A stretch of DNA of 49,965 nucleotides from Bacteroides sp. CAG:545. Lineage in GTDB: Bacteria; Bacteroidota; Bacteroidia; Bacteroidales; UBA932. The notes beneath the pieces were generated by a model. The model was given only the letters and a program-made list of their open reading frames with translations, made no database searches and was not told where the DNA came from. This document shows positions 31,695-41,832 of the stretch, one piece after another. Position 1 is the first letter of the stretch. Every line of letters begins with the position of its first letter. The stretch covers positions 1-49,965 of the forward strand of contig HF995996.1 in the NCBI GenBank assembly GCA_000432515.1, read 5' to 3'. The translations under genes and the position numbers were made by a program.

Positions 31695-33125
31695 ATGAAA
31701 CGAGTTTTATCCACCATGCTTATCATAGCATTGACAATCCCCCTGCTGGTAAACTGCAAGAAAGAAAAAGCAGAGGAGGTTGCTATAATAAGCATCACCA
31801 TCGAGCCTACTTCTTTTGTGATCAATGCAGGAGAGACTAAACAACTGAGCGTCACTGCGCTTCCTGAAAATGCTACCAAGAAGGAAAAAATCCTGTCCAC
31901 GCTAGTGTGGCATTCTGACAATGAAGAAATTGCAAGCGTAGATGAAAACGGCGTGGTAACGGCCAAGAAATACGGAAGCGCGACAATTTCAGCCTCTATT
32001 CCAGACGGATTTGTGACAGGAAGCTGCGATGTAACAGTGAATCAAGACATTACCGATAAATTTGACTATGTTTTTGCAGCTGCATTGGAGTATGAGAATT
32101 TGATTGAGGATTCGGACAAGATCATGTATGCGGAAGTAACGAAGATAACATCATTTTCGATGCCTGACACCTACAAAAAGAATCTTGAGTCATGTAAAGG
32201 ACTGGAATTCCTGAACAATCTTGAATACCTGGGCCTTTCCGGCTGCCAGAACCTGAAGACATTGGACGTCAGCAAGCTCACGAAACTTCAAAAGTTCATA
32301 GCCAATAAATGTCAACTGACGCAAATTGACTTGAGTAACTGCGTCAGCTTGAAAAAGCTTGATTTGGAAAGCAACCAGATAGCAAACATAACTTTTGGAA
32401 AGCATGACAACATGGAGTCCATCTCGTTGGTAGAAAACAAATTGAAGAAATTTGACGCCAGCATTTTCCCGAATCTCACCTATTTGTATCTCTCGGACAA
32501 TGAACTCACAGAAATCAACCTGAAAGGATGCAGCAAACTTAAAGTATTGCAGCTCAATGGCAATAAGCTCAAGAGCATTGACATCACTGATGCAGTCGAT
32601 ATGAATGCCAACCAGTTCTCTTACTTGAACAATCCTGGCGAGAATCGCGTCTTAAAAATTTTCAACAGTAATATAACCTCTAAAAGTATCAGCTGGCTAA
32701 TGACTCCGGGCAACGAAAGTAGCCGCGTCCAGGGAATGTACTATTGTGAAAAGGCCCCGAAAATCAAGACTCAGCCAAAGAATGTTTCCGCGAAAGACGG
32801 TATTCCATTCAGTTTGTCAGTAGAACTGGATCCTGTTTTGGAAAATGCGACATATACCTGGTGCTTAGCACAGATACTTACAAATCCGGAAAACGGAATA
32901 CAAAGTGTCATGTACTCCGGATTTGAAGAAGATGTAAACGTGAATGATGAAAAAGGCAAATGTATCATAAGCGGCACATCGTCTCCTACTCTGACGGTGA
33001 CAGTATCTGGCCAGTACTATAAGAACATGGACAAAGAAGCAACATTTCTCGTATATATAACTAACCTTGACACAAAAACAATTACTGTAAGTTCCCATGC
33101 GACAGTGACATTCGCCGGCAACTGA
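31695..33125 (+). CDS. Lipoprotein with BIG2 Ig-like domain and leucine-rich repeats
   Basis: A 476-aa lipoprotein (acceptor Cys21 in PLLVNC). Residues of about 30-118 form a BIG2-like Ig domain ('FVINAGETKQLSVTALPENA', 'ASVDENGVVTAKKYGSATISA'). Residues of about 170-300 hold about six leucine-rich repeats of 21-23 residues ('LTQIDLSNCVSLKKLDLESNQI', given in part; 'NLTYLYLSDNELTEINLKG'; 'KLKVLQLNGNKLKSIDI'). Residues of about 350-470 form an Ig-like beta domain. This architecture is typical of Bacteroidota surface adhesins or binding proteins. It is monocistronic with a complete promoter and a terminator at 33135. The ligand is unknown. Confidence 0.85.
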   Translation: MKRVLSTMLIIALTIPLLVNCKKEKAEEVAIISITIEPTSFVINAGETKQLSVTALPENATKKEKILSTLVWHSDNEEIASVDENGVVTAKKYGSATISASIPDGFVTGSCDVTVNQDITDKFDYVFAAALEYENLIEDSDKIMYAEVTKITSFSMPDTYKKNLESCKGLEFLNNLEYLGLSGCQNLKTLDVSKLTKLQKFIANKCQLTQIDLSNCVSLKKLDLESNQIANITFGKHDNMESISLVENKLKKFDASIFPNLTYLYLSDNELTEINLKGCSKLKVLQLNGNKLKSIDITDAVDMNANQFSYLNNPGENRVLKIFNSNITSKSISWLMTPGNESSRVQGMYYCEKAPKIKTQPKNVSAKDGIPFSLSVELDPVLENATYTWCLAQILTNPENGIQSVMYSGFEEDVNVNDEKGKCIISGTSSPTLTVTVSGQYYKNMDKEATFLVYITNLDTKTITVSSHATVTFAGN

Positions 33126-33134
33126 TAAAAAAAT

Positions 33135-33172
33135 CATCCCCTGCGCCACAACCGGTGCAGGGGAATTTTTTA
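33135..33172. terminator. Bidirectional terminator
   Basis: TCCCCTGC (33137-33144) pairs with GCAGGGGA (33157-33164), with inner C-C/G-G extension. It is flanked by ATTTTTT on the right and AAAAAAAT on the left, so it can serve both the LRR gene (plus) and the long reverse-strand operon ending at 33191. Confidence 0.8.
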
Positions 33173-33190
33173 GAAGCCGTTTAGAAATTA

Positions 33191-34081
33191 TCAGTCAATG
33201 TATTTCTGCTCTCTAAGTTTGGATATCAGTTTCGCGGGATAGTTCGTAAAAATCGCCTTGAGCTTAGGATAATACTGTATTACATCAGCCATGGTCTTGT
33301 CGTCATCTGGTCCGTAGATACTAAGAGGAAGACCGGCATTGAAGTAATCCAACGGACGATATTTACTCTCCGGATTGTCACCGAGAATCTTGCGGTAAGC
33401 CAGCTGAGCCCATACCTTGCCATAATCTTTCGGATCCGCATATTTTGCTGGATTCGTACATGTCATCCAGGCTATATTGATTTTGTAATCATTGATTACC
33501 CTGTCGCGTACCGCCATAAATATATCCTCGCCGGTAGGTATCAGAAACTCGCAATAGTTCTGGGCATTGGCTCCTGAAATGATCACAGAAGCTCTCAGAC
33601 AGGCATTGATGGAACGATCAGCATCCGCAAAGCGCTTCACATCCAGCCAGAGTTTCATGCCGTTCGGGTTCAGCTTCTTGTCCATCACGATTTTGAGGAA
33701 ATCCGTCAATGTCGGTATGGGCTCTCCGTTAGACAAATTTCCAGCCGCTCTGATTTCAGCCACCGTATGCGTAGCGGGATCGAGGCCGTTCACCAGTCCG
33801 TTTCCATCAGGATGACAGATCAAGATATCCTTGTCTCCGGTAAGAACAATATCCGTCTCGGAAGCATAGCAGTTCTGACTGATGGCATATTTCAGTGAAG
33901 CTACAGAACTGTCGGGGAGTTTGCACTCAGCCGAGCCTCCCCTGTGCGCAACGACCTTATAGACAGCTGTCTTCTCCGTCTCAGGCTTCTCTGTCCAGTT
34001 TTCAGGTGTCTCTATTTCAAGACACCCGGACAGCATAGCCAAACCGGCCGCAAATAATATAATTGAAGTCATTTTTTTCAT
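33191..34081 (-). CDS. Glycerophosphodiester phosphodiesterase lipoprotein
   Basis: A 296-aa lipoprotein. The ATG at 34081 is chosen: AAGGAGAA sits just upstream and the leader MKKMTSIILFAAGLAMLSGC ends in acceptor Cys20. The GDPD TIM barrel shows 'VVAHRGGSAE' (catalytic His-Arg), 'SETDIVLTGDKDILICHPDG' (Glu/Asp metal ligands and catalytic His), 'LWLDVKR', and a final 'IFTNYP'. The family hydrolyses glycerophosphodiesters to sn-glycerol-3-phosphate and an alcohol. It overlaps the regulatory end of the preceding BACON gene and is the last gene of the sigma/FecR/SusCD operon. Here it is the only recognisable enzyme, which hints at a phosphodiester-containing substrate. Confidence 0.88.
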   Translation of the reverse strand: MKKMTSIILFAAGLAMLSGCLEIETPENWTEKPETEKTAVYKVVAHRGGSAECKLPDSSVASLKYAISQNCYASETDIVLTGDKDILICHPDGNGLVNGLDPATHTVAEIRAAGNLSNGEPIPTLTDFLKIVMDKKLNPNGMKLWLDVKRFADADRSINACLRASVIISGANAQNYCEFLIPTGEDIFMAVRDRVINDYKINIAWMTCTNPAKYADPKDYGKVWAQLAYRKILGDNPESKYRPLDYFNAGLPLSIYGPDDDKTMADVIQYYPKLKAIFTNYPAKLISKLREQKYID

Positions 34082-34083
34082 AA

Positions 34084-35430
34084 TCATTCTCCTTTCACCA
34101 TATTGATTTCCAGTCCTTTCAAATCGCACCACTTATTCGCGGCGATTGCGTATGTCTTTTCACTGGCAGCCGCACGTACATTCATTGACACTCTGAGCCT
34201 GAAATACATATTGCCGCTCTTTATCGGCTCAATGCCCTCGAGAGGGAAAGTATATTTCCTGTAACTTTGGTCAGTAGCCTTGTCATAGGTCTTGCGGGTA
34301 GCTGAAGTATTGTCACGGGATACGTAATAATGATATTTTCCAGTTTCCTTGATAATAGTCGTATCACGTGCACCAGGAGCCGCTTTCCATTGAGTACCAT
34401 TTTCTGAATACTCCAACGAGAATACACCTGCGGCAGAACCGGCAGAACCGAATGAAGCCTCCACTGAAACTTTGACGTCAGGTGTGATGTTCATGACAGG
34501 AACTACAGCCATAAAATAGTCATTGAGCACCAAGCCTTTGATCTGAACGGAAGGATTGAATGTATAATCTGTAGGCGCCTTGCACTCAGCAGTGAGGTAT
34601 GCCTTCTTGTTTCCGATATTCGGATACACTTTGTGATCCGAGGACGGAACAGGCTGTCCTGGCCAATGTGCAGCAGCGGCTGTCCAGCTGTAATCGTAAT
34701 CTGAGCCCCTCAAATCGGCTGCAGGAATATTCAGGAGATAGAAATTCCAGCCGACATCGAGTCCTGAAGGCTTACCTCCGGCAGCATCGAACACCGTCAA
34801 CTCACACTCCCCTACGGACTTTCCGTTTGCGAAAACCTCGAACTTCACATTTCCTTCAGCATCAGGGGTTCCCATAACCGGTATATCCAGCACTCCGGCA
34901 CCTTTGTTGAATGAACTGTAGGTCTTGGTTTCCACGTACAAACCCTTCACATTGTCAGAAACGATATTACATGAAATTTCGTAAGATTCTGTCCCATTGG
35001 CCTTTACATAAGGCAAATGAAGTACTGCCTCAGATGCTTTTCCGTCAAACAGCGCACCCGAGACGGTAGGAGCCTCGAAAGCGAAGTCGCACTCGCCCTG
35101 TTTTACTGTCACAGGATATTTCTTGCCGTCATAAATCAAATATACTGTAGCTTCTCGCGCTGCACCGGCATTGTAGCCGATGTGCAGATCATAGGTACTG
35201 TAATACTTTCCGTCACCTTCACCGCTTTCCGGAGAAATCTTCACCCATTCAGTTCCAGAGCAGTCTGAAGTCCATTTGCCGTCACATTTGATCGACTGGC
35301 TGATAATCTGTTCGGAGCAGTCACAAGTAACGACATCGTTCTCTCTCTGGAAAAGAGAAGACTCGTTGGAACAGCTCATTGTCAAGAGCGCTGCCGCCAC
35401 TGACAACATTCCATATATTGTTCTATTCAT
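34084..35430 (-). CDS. BACON-domain lipoprotein, probable surface ligand-binding protein
   Basis: A 448-aa lipoprotein (acceptor Cys20 in LLTMSC). Residues of about 30-115 look like a BACON domain ('WTSDCSGTEWVKISPESG', 'AAREATVYLIYDGKKYPVTVKQG'). A second Ig-like segment follows (about 118-215). Residues of about 220-448 are a beta-rich domain ('GWNFYLLNIPAADLRGSDYDY', in part) unknown to me. It starts 6 bases after the SusD stop, and its stop (34084-34086) lies immediately before the phosphodiesterase start. It holds the SGBP position of the operon; the ligand is not known. Confidence 0.72.
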   Translation of the reverse strand: MNRTIYGMLSVAAALLTMSCSNESSLFQRENDVVTCDCSEQIISQSIKCDGKWTSDCSGTEWVKISPESGEGDGKYYSTYDLHIGYNAGAAREATVYLIYDGKKYPVTVKQGECDFAFEAPTVSGALFDGKASEAVLHLPYVKANGTESYEISCNIVSDNVKGLYVETKTYSSFNKGAGVLDIPVMGTPDAEGNVKFEVFANGKSVGECELTVFDAAGGKPSGLDVGWNFYLLNIPAADLRGSDYDYSWTAAAAHWPGQPVPSSDHKVYPNIGNKKAYLTAECKAPTDYTFNPSVQIKGLVLNDYFMAVVPVMNITPDVKVSVEASFGSAGSAAGVFSLEYSENGTQWKAAPGARDTTIIKETGKYHYYVSRDNTSATRKTYDKATDQSYRKYTFPLEGIEPIKSGNMYFRLRVSMNVRAAASEKTYAIAANKWCDLKGLEINMVKGE

Positions 35431-35436
35431 ATCTCT

Positions 35437-37257
35437 TTAGTTTTTCTTATCCACTTTATCCCAACCAGGGTTCTGGCTCAATGCCGGATTCTCCTGGATT
35501 GCCGTCTTAGGAATCGGCTTCACATATTTGTAGTCGTGCCAATTGCGCTGAAGTGCTGTCGCAGGAAGGATATTTCCATGAGTTCCCTCAGACAGTTTGT
35601 GCCCGGCCTCAGATGCCGCGTCTATCATCAGAATATTCAATGTAGAGGTCTTCTTGACATCTGCCGTCACGAGTGTTTCCGGTGTACCGTCGCCATTCAG
35701 GTCAAGCGGCGTATCCACGGCTGAAATCCACAGTCCCATCCACGGACGGGCGAAAAGTTCTCCCTGATGCCATCTGACAATGTCATAGAAACGGGAATTT
35801 TCCATAGTCAGTTCGATTCCTCTTTCCCTTCTCACTTCCAGAATGAACGGATCCGTCACCTGATTCTGGAAATACTCAGCCATATAAGGGTCAGCCGCTG
35901 TCGGATAAATGCTTTTGACACCGGAGCGTTCCCTGAGCGGTTTAATGGTCTTGTTCCAGACATCTTCCGTCATCTGGCCCAACTCCGCCTTGGCCTCGGC
36001 ATAGTTCAGGAGGACTTCAGCATAACGCATCAGCGGAACATCCGTAGCGATGGCAGCAGTATTGTTGTCCTTCGAAGAATCATCCGTAAGCCATTTTACC
36101 GGCTGATAACCAGTCTTGGAGAATTTCACGTCAGGAGCCCATGAAGTCTTGCCGCCGTCTCTTGTAAAGCCCGGTGTCCTGATGGTCTGGGCGAGACGGT
36201 AATCCCTGTCCTTGCACTCGTTAATGAAGTCAACACTGTTATAATCAGCATATTTGGTCGTGAATGGCGTACCATCAGTCATCAGATAAGTATTGATGAA
36301 CTGCCGGGTAAACGCATAGTTCGCGTGCTGAGGATTTACCATATAGTCATTTATGGCATAGGTGACCTGCAAATCCATGTCGTAGTCACGGGCCCATATG
36401 AATACATTGGCATAAACCCCGCAGGCATCTGCATTGGTAAACATATCCCTGTACTGGGTCTTGCGCGAAGCGGCATCGTCAGTAAGCGAATAGATGCCGG
36501 AATTCATAATTTCTTCAGACGCCTTGATACATTGTTCCAGATACATTGAACTTTCATCCTTTGTCCAAGGCTTGCCGGTGGAAGGGTCGTCGGAATGATA
36601 TTTCCGCATTGTCCCTTCATACAGGCAGAATCTGGATTTCAGCGCGAGAGCGACGTATTTGTGGATATACGAGGCGCGGATTCTGTATTTGGAGTCGTCA
36701 GAACAATGTTCGCAGGCATAGTTCAGGTCTTCAAGTATCTTGGAGGCTATGAATTCGCGGCTGTCGCGTCCTTTGTACAATGCATCCTTGTCCGTCGGGT
36801 CAATTGTAGTGTCATACCACGGCACTGCACCGAAAGTCTTCATCTTAGAGAAATAGAACATTGCCCTGAAGAAACGTCCGACTCCCTCATAATGGTCGAG
36901 CACAGCGTCAGAGGCAGAAGCCTTGCGCATATTGTCGAGGTAATAGTTGATGGATCGGAGCTGTGACCAGTTCGACGTGGACCAGTTAGAAGCGTCCTCT
37001 GCCGTATAGTTGTCCATAAAATATGCGGCCTGGCCATCCCAGGAGTGGGTATCAGCGTTCTTGTCCCCGTCAATGAAGCTCTTGATGGATGTGGCAAAAC
37101 TTCTGATGAAGCCATTGGTGTATATTTCCAGAGAGGATTCGTCCTTGAAATAGAATCCGCTCTCTATCTTGTTGGGGTTCTCCTGCGTGAGAAATGATTC
37201 GCAGGAAGGCAGGGTCAATGCTGCCGCAACCGCCAAAGGTATCAATATCTTTTTCAT
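35437..37257 (-). CDS. SusD/RagB family lipoprotein
   Basis: A 606-aa lipoprotein (acceptor Cys19 in LTLPSC). Landmarks are 'ESFLTQENPNKIESGFYFKDE' (in part), 'GVGRFFRAMFYFSKMKTFGAVPWYD', 'PLMRYAEVLLNYAEAKAELG', 'EVRRERGIELTMENSRFYDIVRWHQG' and the C-terminal 'YKYVKPIPKTAIQENPALSQNPGW'. It starts 6 bases after the SusC stop. It forms the lid of the STN-type SusC at 37264. It is longer than the other SusD in the window and unrelated in detail, so the two loci take up different ligands. Confidence 0.95.
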   Translation of the reverse strand: MKKILIPLAVAAALTLPSCESFLTQENPNKIESGFYFKDESSLEIYTNGFIRSFATSIKSFIDGDKNADTHSWDGQAAYFMDNYTAEDASNWSTSNWSQLRSINYYLDNMRKASASDAVLDHYEGVGRFFRAMFYFSKMKTFGAVPWYDTTIDPTDKDALYKGRDSREFIASKILEDLNYACEHCSDDSKYRIRASYIHKYVALALKSRFCLYEGTMRKYHSDDPSTGKPWTKDESSMYLEQCIKASEEIMNSGIYSLTDDAASRKTQYRDMFTNADACGVYANVFIWARDYDMDLQVTYAINDYMVNPQHANYAFTRQFINTYLMTDGTPFTTKYADYNSVDFINECKDRDYRLAQTIRTPGFTRDGGKTSWAPDVKFSKTGYQPVKWLTDDSSKDNNTAAIATDVPLMRYAEVLLNYAEAKAELGQMTEDVWNKTIKPLRERSGVKSIYPTAADPYMAEYFQNQVTDPFILEVRRERGIELTMENSRFYDIVRWHQGELFARPWMGLWISAVDTPLDLNGDGTPETLVTADVKKTSTLNILMIDAASEAGHKLSEGTHGNILPATALQRNWHDYKYVKPIPKTAIQENPALSQNPGWDKVDKKN

Positions 37258-37263
37258 AATCTT

Positions 37264-40200
37264 TTAGAAGGTTATGTTAAGTCCTAATGTAAAACTCTTG
37301 AGTACCGGATAGGTATAGCCGTCAGCTGCCGCAGAGAAATCTGAGTCGTAGGACAATCCCTCAGGGTCATAATTCGGCGCATACTTGTGCAACGGGGTGA
37401 ATGTGAACAGGTTCTCTCCGGTAAGATAAACTTTCAGGCCTGCAAGTCTCATCTTCTTGCAGAGTTTCTCATTGAAAGTATAGTCCAGCTGCACGTTCTT
37501 TACGCGGAGATATCCGGCATTCTGAATATATCTCGTGTTAGGGATTTCCAGTACCTTGGTCCAGCTGTACGATGCATTGGACTGATAGGTGGTCTTTCTC
37601 GGCCAATATGCTGTGTCCCAGTTGTTTGCCTCTTCGCTATACACAGTCTTGCTGTCCGTGTGGATGGAAGGGATGAACGAGAAGAACGGACGGCCGTATT
37701 TTCCCCAGAAATATCCGGAATCGGAACCAGGATACCAGTCCTTGTGGATGACTCCCTGAAGGAAGACTGACACGCCTATACCATTCCAGTTCGCTGCGAG
37801 ATTGATACCGTAATTGTATCTCGGAGACCTGTTTCCGATAATCCTGAGGTCACCATGGTCGTGCACCTTGAAGTTGCCCGGGCTGATGACGCCATCGCCG
37901 TCGAGGTCCTTGACTTTAACCTGTCCTGGCCTGGTGACTTTGTCCGAAGCCTGCTGGAAATTATGGATCGGGGAGTTGTCGATGTCATTCTGGTCACGGA
38001 ACAGTCCGTCCACCGTATAACCCCAGATTTCGCCCAGTGTCATTCCCACATAATATGAGGAAGGAGAGCCTCCGTTCTGGATATAGCCTTTAAGAGTACC
38101 GAGAGAACCGGTATCATTGGCATATTTGGTAATCACGGACTTGCTGTCCCAGAGCATACCTTTCACGCTGTAGCTGAACGGTTTGCCGAAGAGCTTGAAT
38201 TCGTCTCTCCAGGACAATGTCAGTTCGAATCCGTCAGTTTTCATCTCCGCATTGTTTCCCTTTGGAGGAGCAGTACCGAAGACAGAAGGAAGAGATTCGC
38301 TGACGGTGTACATGTTGGAAGTGTACCTTCTGTATATATCACCGCTGAATGACAGTCTGTTACGGAAGAAATCCAAATCCAAGCCGACATCATAGGTAGT
38401 TGCCTTTTCCCAAGTCAATGATACAGGAACAATGCTGCCGACCGTAGTGTATGACGGCAGACTTCCGCCCAGGACAATGTCACTTGCAGTGCCGATGCTC
38501 ATATCGGATGTGTATGAATATGGAGCCACGTTTCCGTTGCCCATAGAGCCGGCAGAGATGCGGACCTTGGCATTGTCCAATGATTCTGCCCATTTCATCC
38601 ACGGTTCATCTGATATGCGCCACGCGACTGAGCCGGACGGGAACATTCCCCATTTTGAGTTTGACGGGAATTTTGACGAGCCGTCATAACGTCCGCTCAA
38701 TTCGGCAAGATAGCGTCCCTTATAACTGTAATTCAGTCTGTAGAATGCTCCGACATAAGACCAGGCATTTCCGCCAGCTACAGGATCCGTGGTCGTGCCG
38801 TTCATCAATGAGAATGACGGTTTGGACGGTGTGATGATACCGGACCTTAAGACGTTGAGCGTTTCATATTTCTGCTCTTCAATATTCCATCCTGCAAGCA
38901 ATGTAAGGCTGTTGTTCTTGCCGAGATTAGGGCTGAAAGTCAGATAGGCATTGGCAGCCTGATATCTCGTAAAATAGGTCACCTGCTGACGGGAAGAGCC
39001 AGCCGAAGCCGATTCAAGCAGCACCTCACCCGGCTTCTTGGAATATTTTACCGGATTCTGAACATCGACTCTCTTGCGGCTTGTGTAGTTGTAGGAATAA
39101 TCCACAGAGGCCTTGAGCACATCCTTGATCATGATGACATCTGCAGAAATCTTCTCACGAAGATACATGTAATCATTTGTGCGCCAAGAAGATCCTTCAG
39201 AAAAAGCGGCATAGCCGGAAATAGCTGCTGCCGTAGTCCATGAGCCGTCAGGATTCTTTACAGGTGAGAGCGGCATGGCAGCGTGATTGATGGCTCTCTG
39301 CACATTGAAATTGTTTCTCGAATGTTTCGGTTCATAATGATTCACGACCGACATAGAGATATTGTTGGTGATATGCAGCCACGGGCGCACTTTCAGCGTT
39401 CCTTTTGCGCGCAGGTCATATTTCTTGTAATCCTCGTTTCCTACTTTATAGATACCGTCCATGTCATAGAAACGGCCTGAGATATAGTAGTCTGCCATAT
39501 CGCCTCCTCCGGAAACTGACAGATTATGTTCAGTGGACCAGTTGTAATCCTTGTAAAACAGGTCATACCAGTCAGTTGACTCCATATAGGCCCAGCCGAA
39601 CATGCTGCTTCCTTCCAGGGTTGTCGTCTTGGAGAGAGACGGATCGTTCTTCCTGCGAACGAGTTCGCTGTAGATGGCCTCGCTATAAGGGACAGTACTG
39701 TCAATGTGACTGAGCAATGACTTGGAGCCGTTGTAATATCCATTGTAGCAGTCTTTCCACCAGTCGAGCCAATCCTGACCGTCTGTGATGACATCAGGAA
39801 CCACGGTTCTTCTGTTTACGGTAACTGAACCATTGTAGTTGATGACAGGGCGGCCTTTCTGAGGATTCTTGGTAGTAACAAGAATTACTCCGAACGCTCC
39901 TCTTGCACCATATACTGCAGTAGATGAAGCATCCTTGAGCACACTGACGCTTTCCACATCCTGTGGGTTAATGGAATTCAGACTTCCCTCCACGCCGTCG
40001 ATAAGCACAAGTGAAGAACCTCCAGCGCCTACGGATGTCGTTCCCCTGACATTGAAAGAAGCGGAACGGGATGGTTTGCTGTCTGTAAACGATATGTTAA
40101 GACCGGCAATCTCACCCTGAAGTGACCTGGCAAGGTTTCCGTTGGACCTGTTCTCGATGACATCACTTTTCACCTGGTCCACTGCACCTACGAGGTCTCG

Positions 40201-40788
40201 CTTTTTCATTGACGCATAACCTACTACGACTGACTCATCGAGGAGTCTGTTGTCTTCCTCGACAAGAAATCTGAGGTTGTCGGTCTGAGGGCCTGCGGTA
40301 GCAGTGAATTCCTTATAGCCGAGCATGGAGACCTTGAGCACTGAGCCCTGAGGTGCATTTATGGCGAACTTTCCATCCACACCCGTAACTGTCACTTGGT
40401 CAGTCCCTTCCACCATCACAGCAGCACCGGCCACAGGACCGGCCTTGTCCACGACGATTCCGGAATAAGTAGAAGTTTTTACCTGCTTTTCCTTGTACAC
40501 AAGAATCATCTTGCCATGGAAGTAAAAAGAGTTGCCTGTATTTTTCAATACTGAGGCCAAAAGGTCAGAGACATTGGTCTCCGATGGTACTGACACGACT
40601 CCGGAAAGGTCCAGAGCGCTTTCATTGTAGGCCACTGTCAGGCCCGTCTGCTGCTCGATGGCAGAAAACACTTCTGATATCTTCATCCGTTCCCGACTGA
40701 ATCTGACATTCTGGGTCTGGGCAAAAATCCCTGACGAAACAGATGAAGACAAGAGAATGCAAGCGAGCATTGCAATCAATTGTTTCAT
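37264..40788 (-). CDS. SusC/RagA family TonB-dependent transporter with STN signalling domain
   Basis: An 1174-aa outer-membrane transporter: signal peptide (about 1-24), STN domain (about 26-110, 'RERMKISEVFSAIEQQTGLTVAYN'), CarboxypepD_reg domain (about 115-190), a TonB box/plug with 'VVVGYASMKKRDLVGAVDQVKS' and 'NVRGTTSVGAGGSSLVLIDG', and a barrel ending 'SFTLGLNITF'. The STN domain signals ligand binding to a FecR anti-sigma factor, and both FecR and the ECF sigma factor are encoded just upstream. Only 36 bases separate it from fecR. This is the importer of the ECF-controlled operon. Confidence 0.96.
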   Translation of the reverse strand: MKQLIAMLACILLSSSVSSGIFAQTQNVRFSRERMKISEVFSAIEQQTGLTVAYNESALDLSGVVSVPSETNVSDLLASVLKNTGNSFYFHGKMILVYKEKQVKTSTYSGIVVDKAGPVAGAAVMVEGTDQVTVTGVDGKFAINAPQGSVLKVSMLGYKEFTATAGPQTDNLRFLVEEDNRLLDESVVVGYASMKKRDLVGAVDQVKSDVIENRSNGNLARSLQGEIAGLNISFTDSKPSRSASFNVRGTTSVGAGGSSLVLIDGVEGSLNSINPQDVESVSVLKDASSTAVYGARGAFGVILVTTKNPQKGRPVINYNGSVTVNRRTVVPDVITDGQDWLDWWKDCYNGYYNGSKSLLSHIDSTVPYSEAIYSELVRRKNDPSLSKTTTLEGSSMFGWAYMESTDWYDLFYKDYNWSTEHNLSVSGGGDMADYYISGRFYDMDGIYKVGNEDYKKYDLRAKGTLKVRPWLHITNNISMSVVNHYEPKHSRNNFNVQRAINHAAMPLSPVKNPDGSWTTAAAISGYAAFSEGSSWRTNDYMYLREKISADVIMIKDVLKASVDYSYNYTSRKRVDVQNPVKYSKKPGEVLLESASAGSSRQQVTYFTRYQAANAYLTFSPNLGKNNSLTLLAGWNIEEQKYETLNVLRSGIITPSKPSFSLMNGTTTDPVAGGNAWSYVGAFYRLNYSYKGRYLAELSGRYDGSSKFPSNSKWGMFPSGSVAWRISDEPWMKWAESLDNAKVRISAGSMGNGNVAPYSYTSDMSIGTASDIVLGGSLPSYTTVGSIVPVSLTWEKATTYDVGLDLDFFRNRLSFSGDIYRRYTSNMYTVSESLPSVFGTAPPKGNNAEMKTDGFELTLSWRDEFKLFGKPFSYSVKGMLWDSKSVITKYANDTGSLGTLKGYIQNGGSPSSYYVGMTLGEIWGYTVDGLFRDQNDIDNSPIHNFQQASDKVTRPGQVKVKDLDGDGVISPGNFKVHDHGDLRIIGNRSPRYNYGINLAANWNGIGVSVFLQGVIHKDWYPGSDSGYFWGKYGRPFFSFIPSIHTDSKTVYSEEANNWDTAYWPRKTTYQSNASYSWTKVLEIPNTRYIQNAGYLRVKNVQLDYTFNEKLCKKMRLAGLKVYLTGENLFTFTPLHKYAPNYDPEGLSYDSDFSAAADGYTYPVLKSFTLGLNITF

Positions 40789-40824
40789 AAAAATTATTGA
40801 TTATGTGATTATAATTTGTCCGGA

Positions 40825-41763
40825 TTATCTGATATAGATATTGGCATTGACTTTCCGATAGGACATTCCCGGAATGAGTTTGCACAATGCGAACATCAGA
40901 TCGTCCAAAGTAGATCCTTGGATAAACTTGGCTGTTATAAGGTCGTTGTCGTATTTTCCTGTCGTGACATAAATCCTCACGGCATATCTGCGTTCGATGA
41001 TTTTCACGATTTCGTGTATGGATTTCGAACGGAAGCAGAGCTGGCCGCTCTCCCAGGCCACGTCTTCATCTGCATTGACATTCTCCACGAAACTGTTGCC
41101 GCTGCTTCTTTCGACGACAAACCGCTGTCCCGGGGTCAGAACCACAGGTTCCTCCGCGTTTTTCGTCAATGCGGAAATGCTTCCCCTGCACAATGTGGCA
41201 GTCACATTTTCGTCGTCGCTGTAGGAAGACACGTTGAATTTCGTTCCGAGGACTGTAATGTCCATAACGGAAGTGCTGACGACAAACGGCTTTTTCTCGT
41301 TCCTCGTCACATCGAAAGTGGCTTCACCATTGAGATAGACTCCCCTTTTCCCGCCAATGAATTCCGCAGGGCAAATCAGCACTGTACCGGCATTGAGGGT
41401 AACTGATGTAGAGTCAGGAAGAAGCACATGACGCATTTCCCCGGCATTGGCCGAATACTCGAGCATCTGCAGAGCCTCGTCATTGACCTGAGCCGAAAGG
41501 CCTTTCTCGTAGGAATGTCTTGAGACATTGACAATGACGACAGGCAGAATCAGGCATGCGGCAGCGACGGCGGCAGACAGTATCCTGATGATCCTTTTCT
41601 GGCGGCGGACACGCAATTCTTCTGACAATTTGATGGCCAATGAAGCGGACTCAGCCCTGCGTATCTTGCCTTTTACGGAAGAATACGCGCTGTCGAGCTG
41701 CTCTTCCGTCAGCCCGACCGGTTCCTGAGAGGTCCATTTGCCGTATAACTCTTTGTTTGTCAT
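40825..41763 (-). CDS. FecR family anti-sigma factor
   Basis: A 312-aa single-pass inner-membrane protein. An N-terminal cytoplasmic part (about 1-65) is followed by one transmembrane helix (about 70-93) and a periplasmic FecR domain ('VLLPDSTSVTLNAGTVLICPAEF', in part; 'RGVYLNGEATFDVTRNEKKPFVV'; 'ITVLGTKFNVSSYSDDE'). DUF4974 follows at the C-terminus ('KSIHEIVKIIERRYAVRIYV'). It should hold the ECF sigma factor until the STN domain of the SusC at 37264 signals. The start at 41763 is chosen because it gives the usual short N-terminus; two upstream in-frame ATGs are possible. It begins 69 bases after the sigma gene. Confidence 0.92.
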   Translation of the reverse strand: MTNKELYGKWTSQEPVGLTEEQLDSAYSSVKGKIRRAESASLAIKLSEELRVRRQKRIIRILSAAVAAACLILPVVIVNVSRHSYEKGLSAQVNDEALQMLEYSANAGEMRHVLLPDSTSVTLNAGTVLICPAEFIGGKRGVYLNGEATFDVTRNEKKPFVVSTSVMDITVLGTKFNVSSYSDDENVTATLCRGSISALTKNAEEPVVLTPGQRFVVERSSGNSFVENVNADEDVAWESGQLCFRSKSIHEIVKIIERRYAVRIYVTTGKYDNDLITAKFIQGSTLDDLMFALCKLIPGMSYRKVNANIYIR

Positions 41764-41832
41764 AATCGGTTTTTGACTTTGCATATAATACAATGCAAAC
41801 CTTGCGTATCCCCTAAAAGTTTTTTGATATTT

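Noticed and set aside
41778..41799. Inverted repeat TTTGCAT/ATGCAAA upstream of fecR
   Set aside because: Only 7 bp and inside the sigma-fecR gap of an operon; no second copy was found in the window to support an operator.
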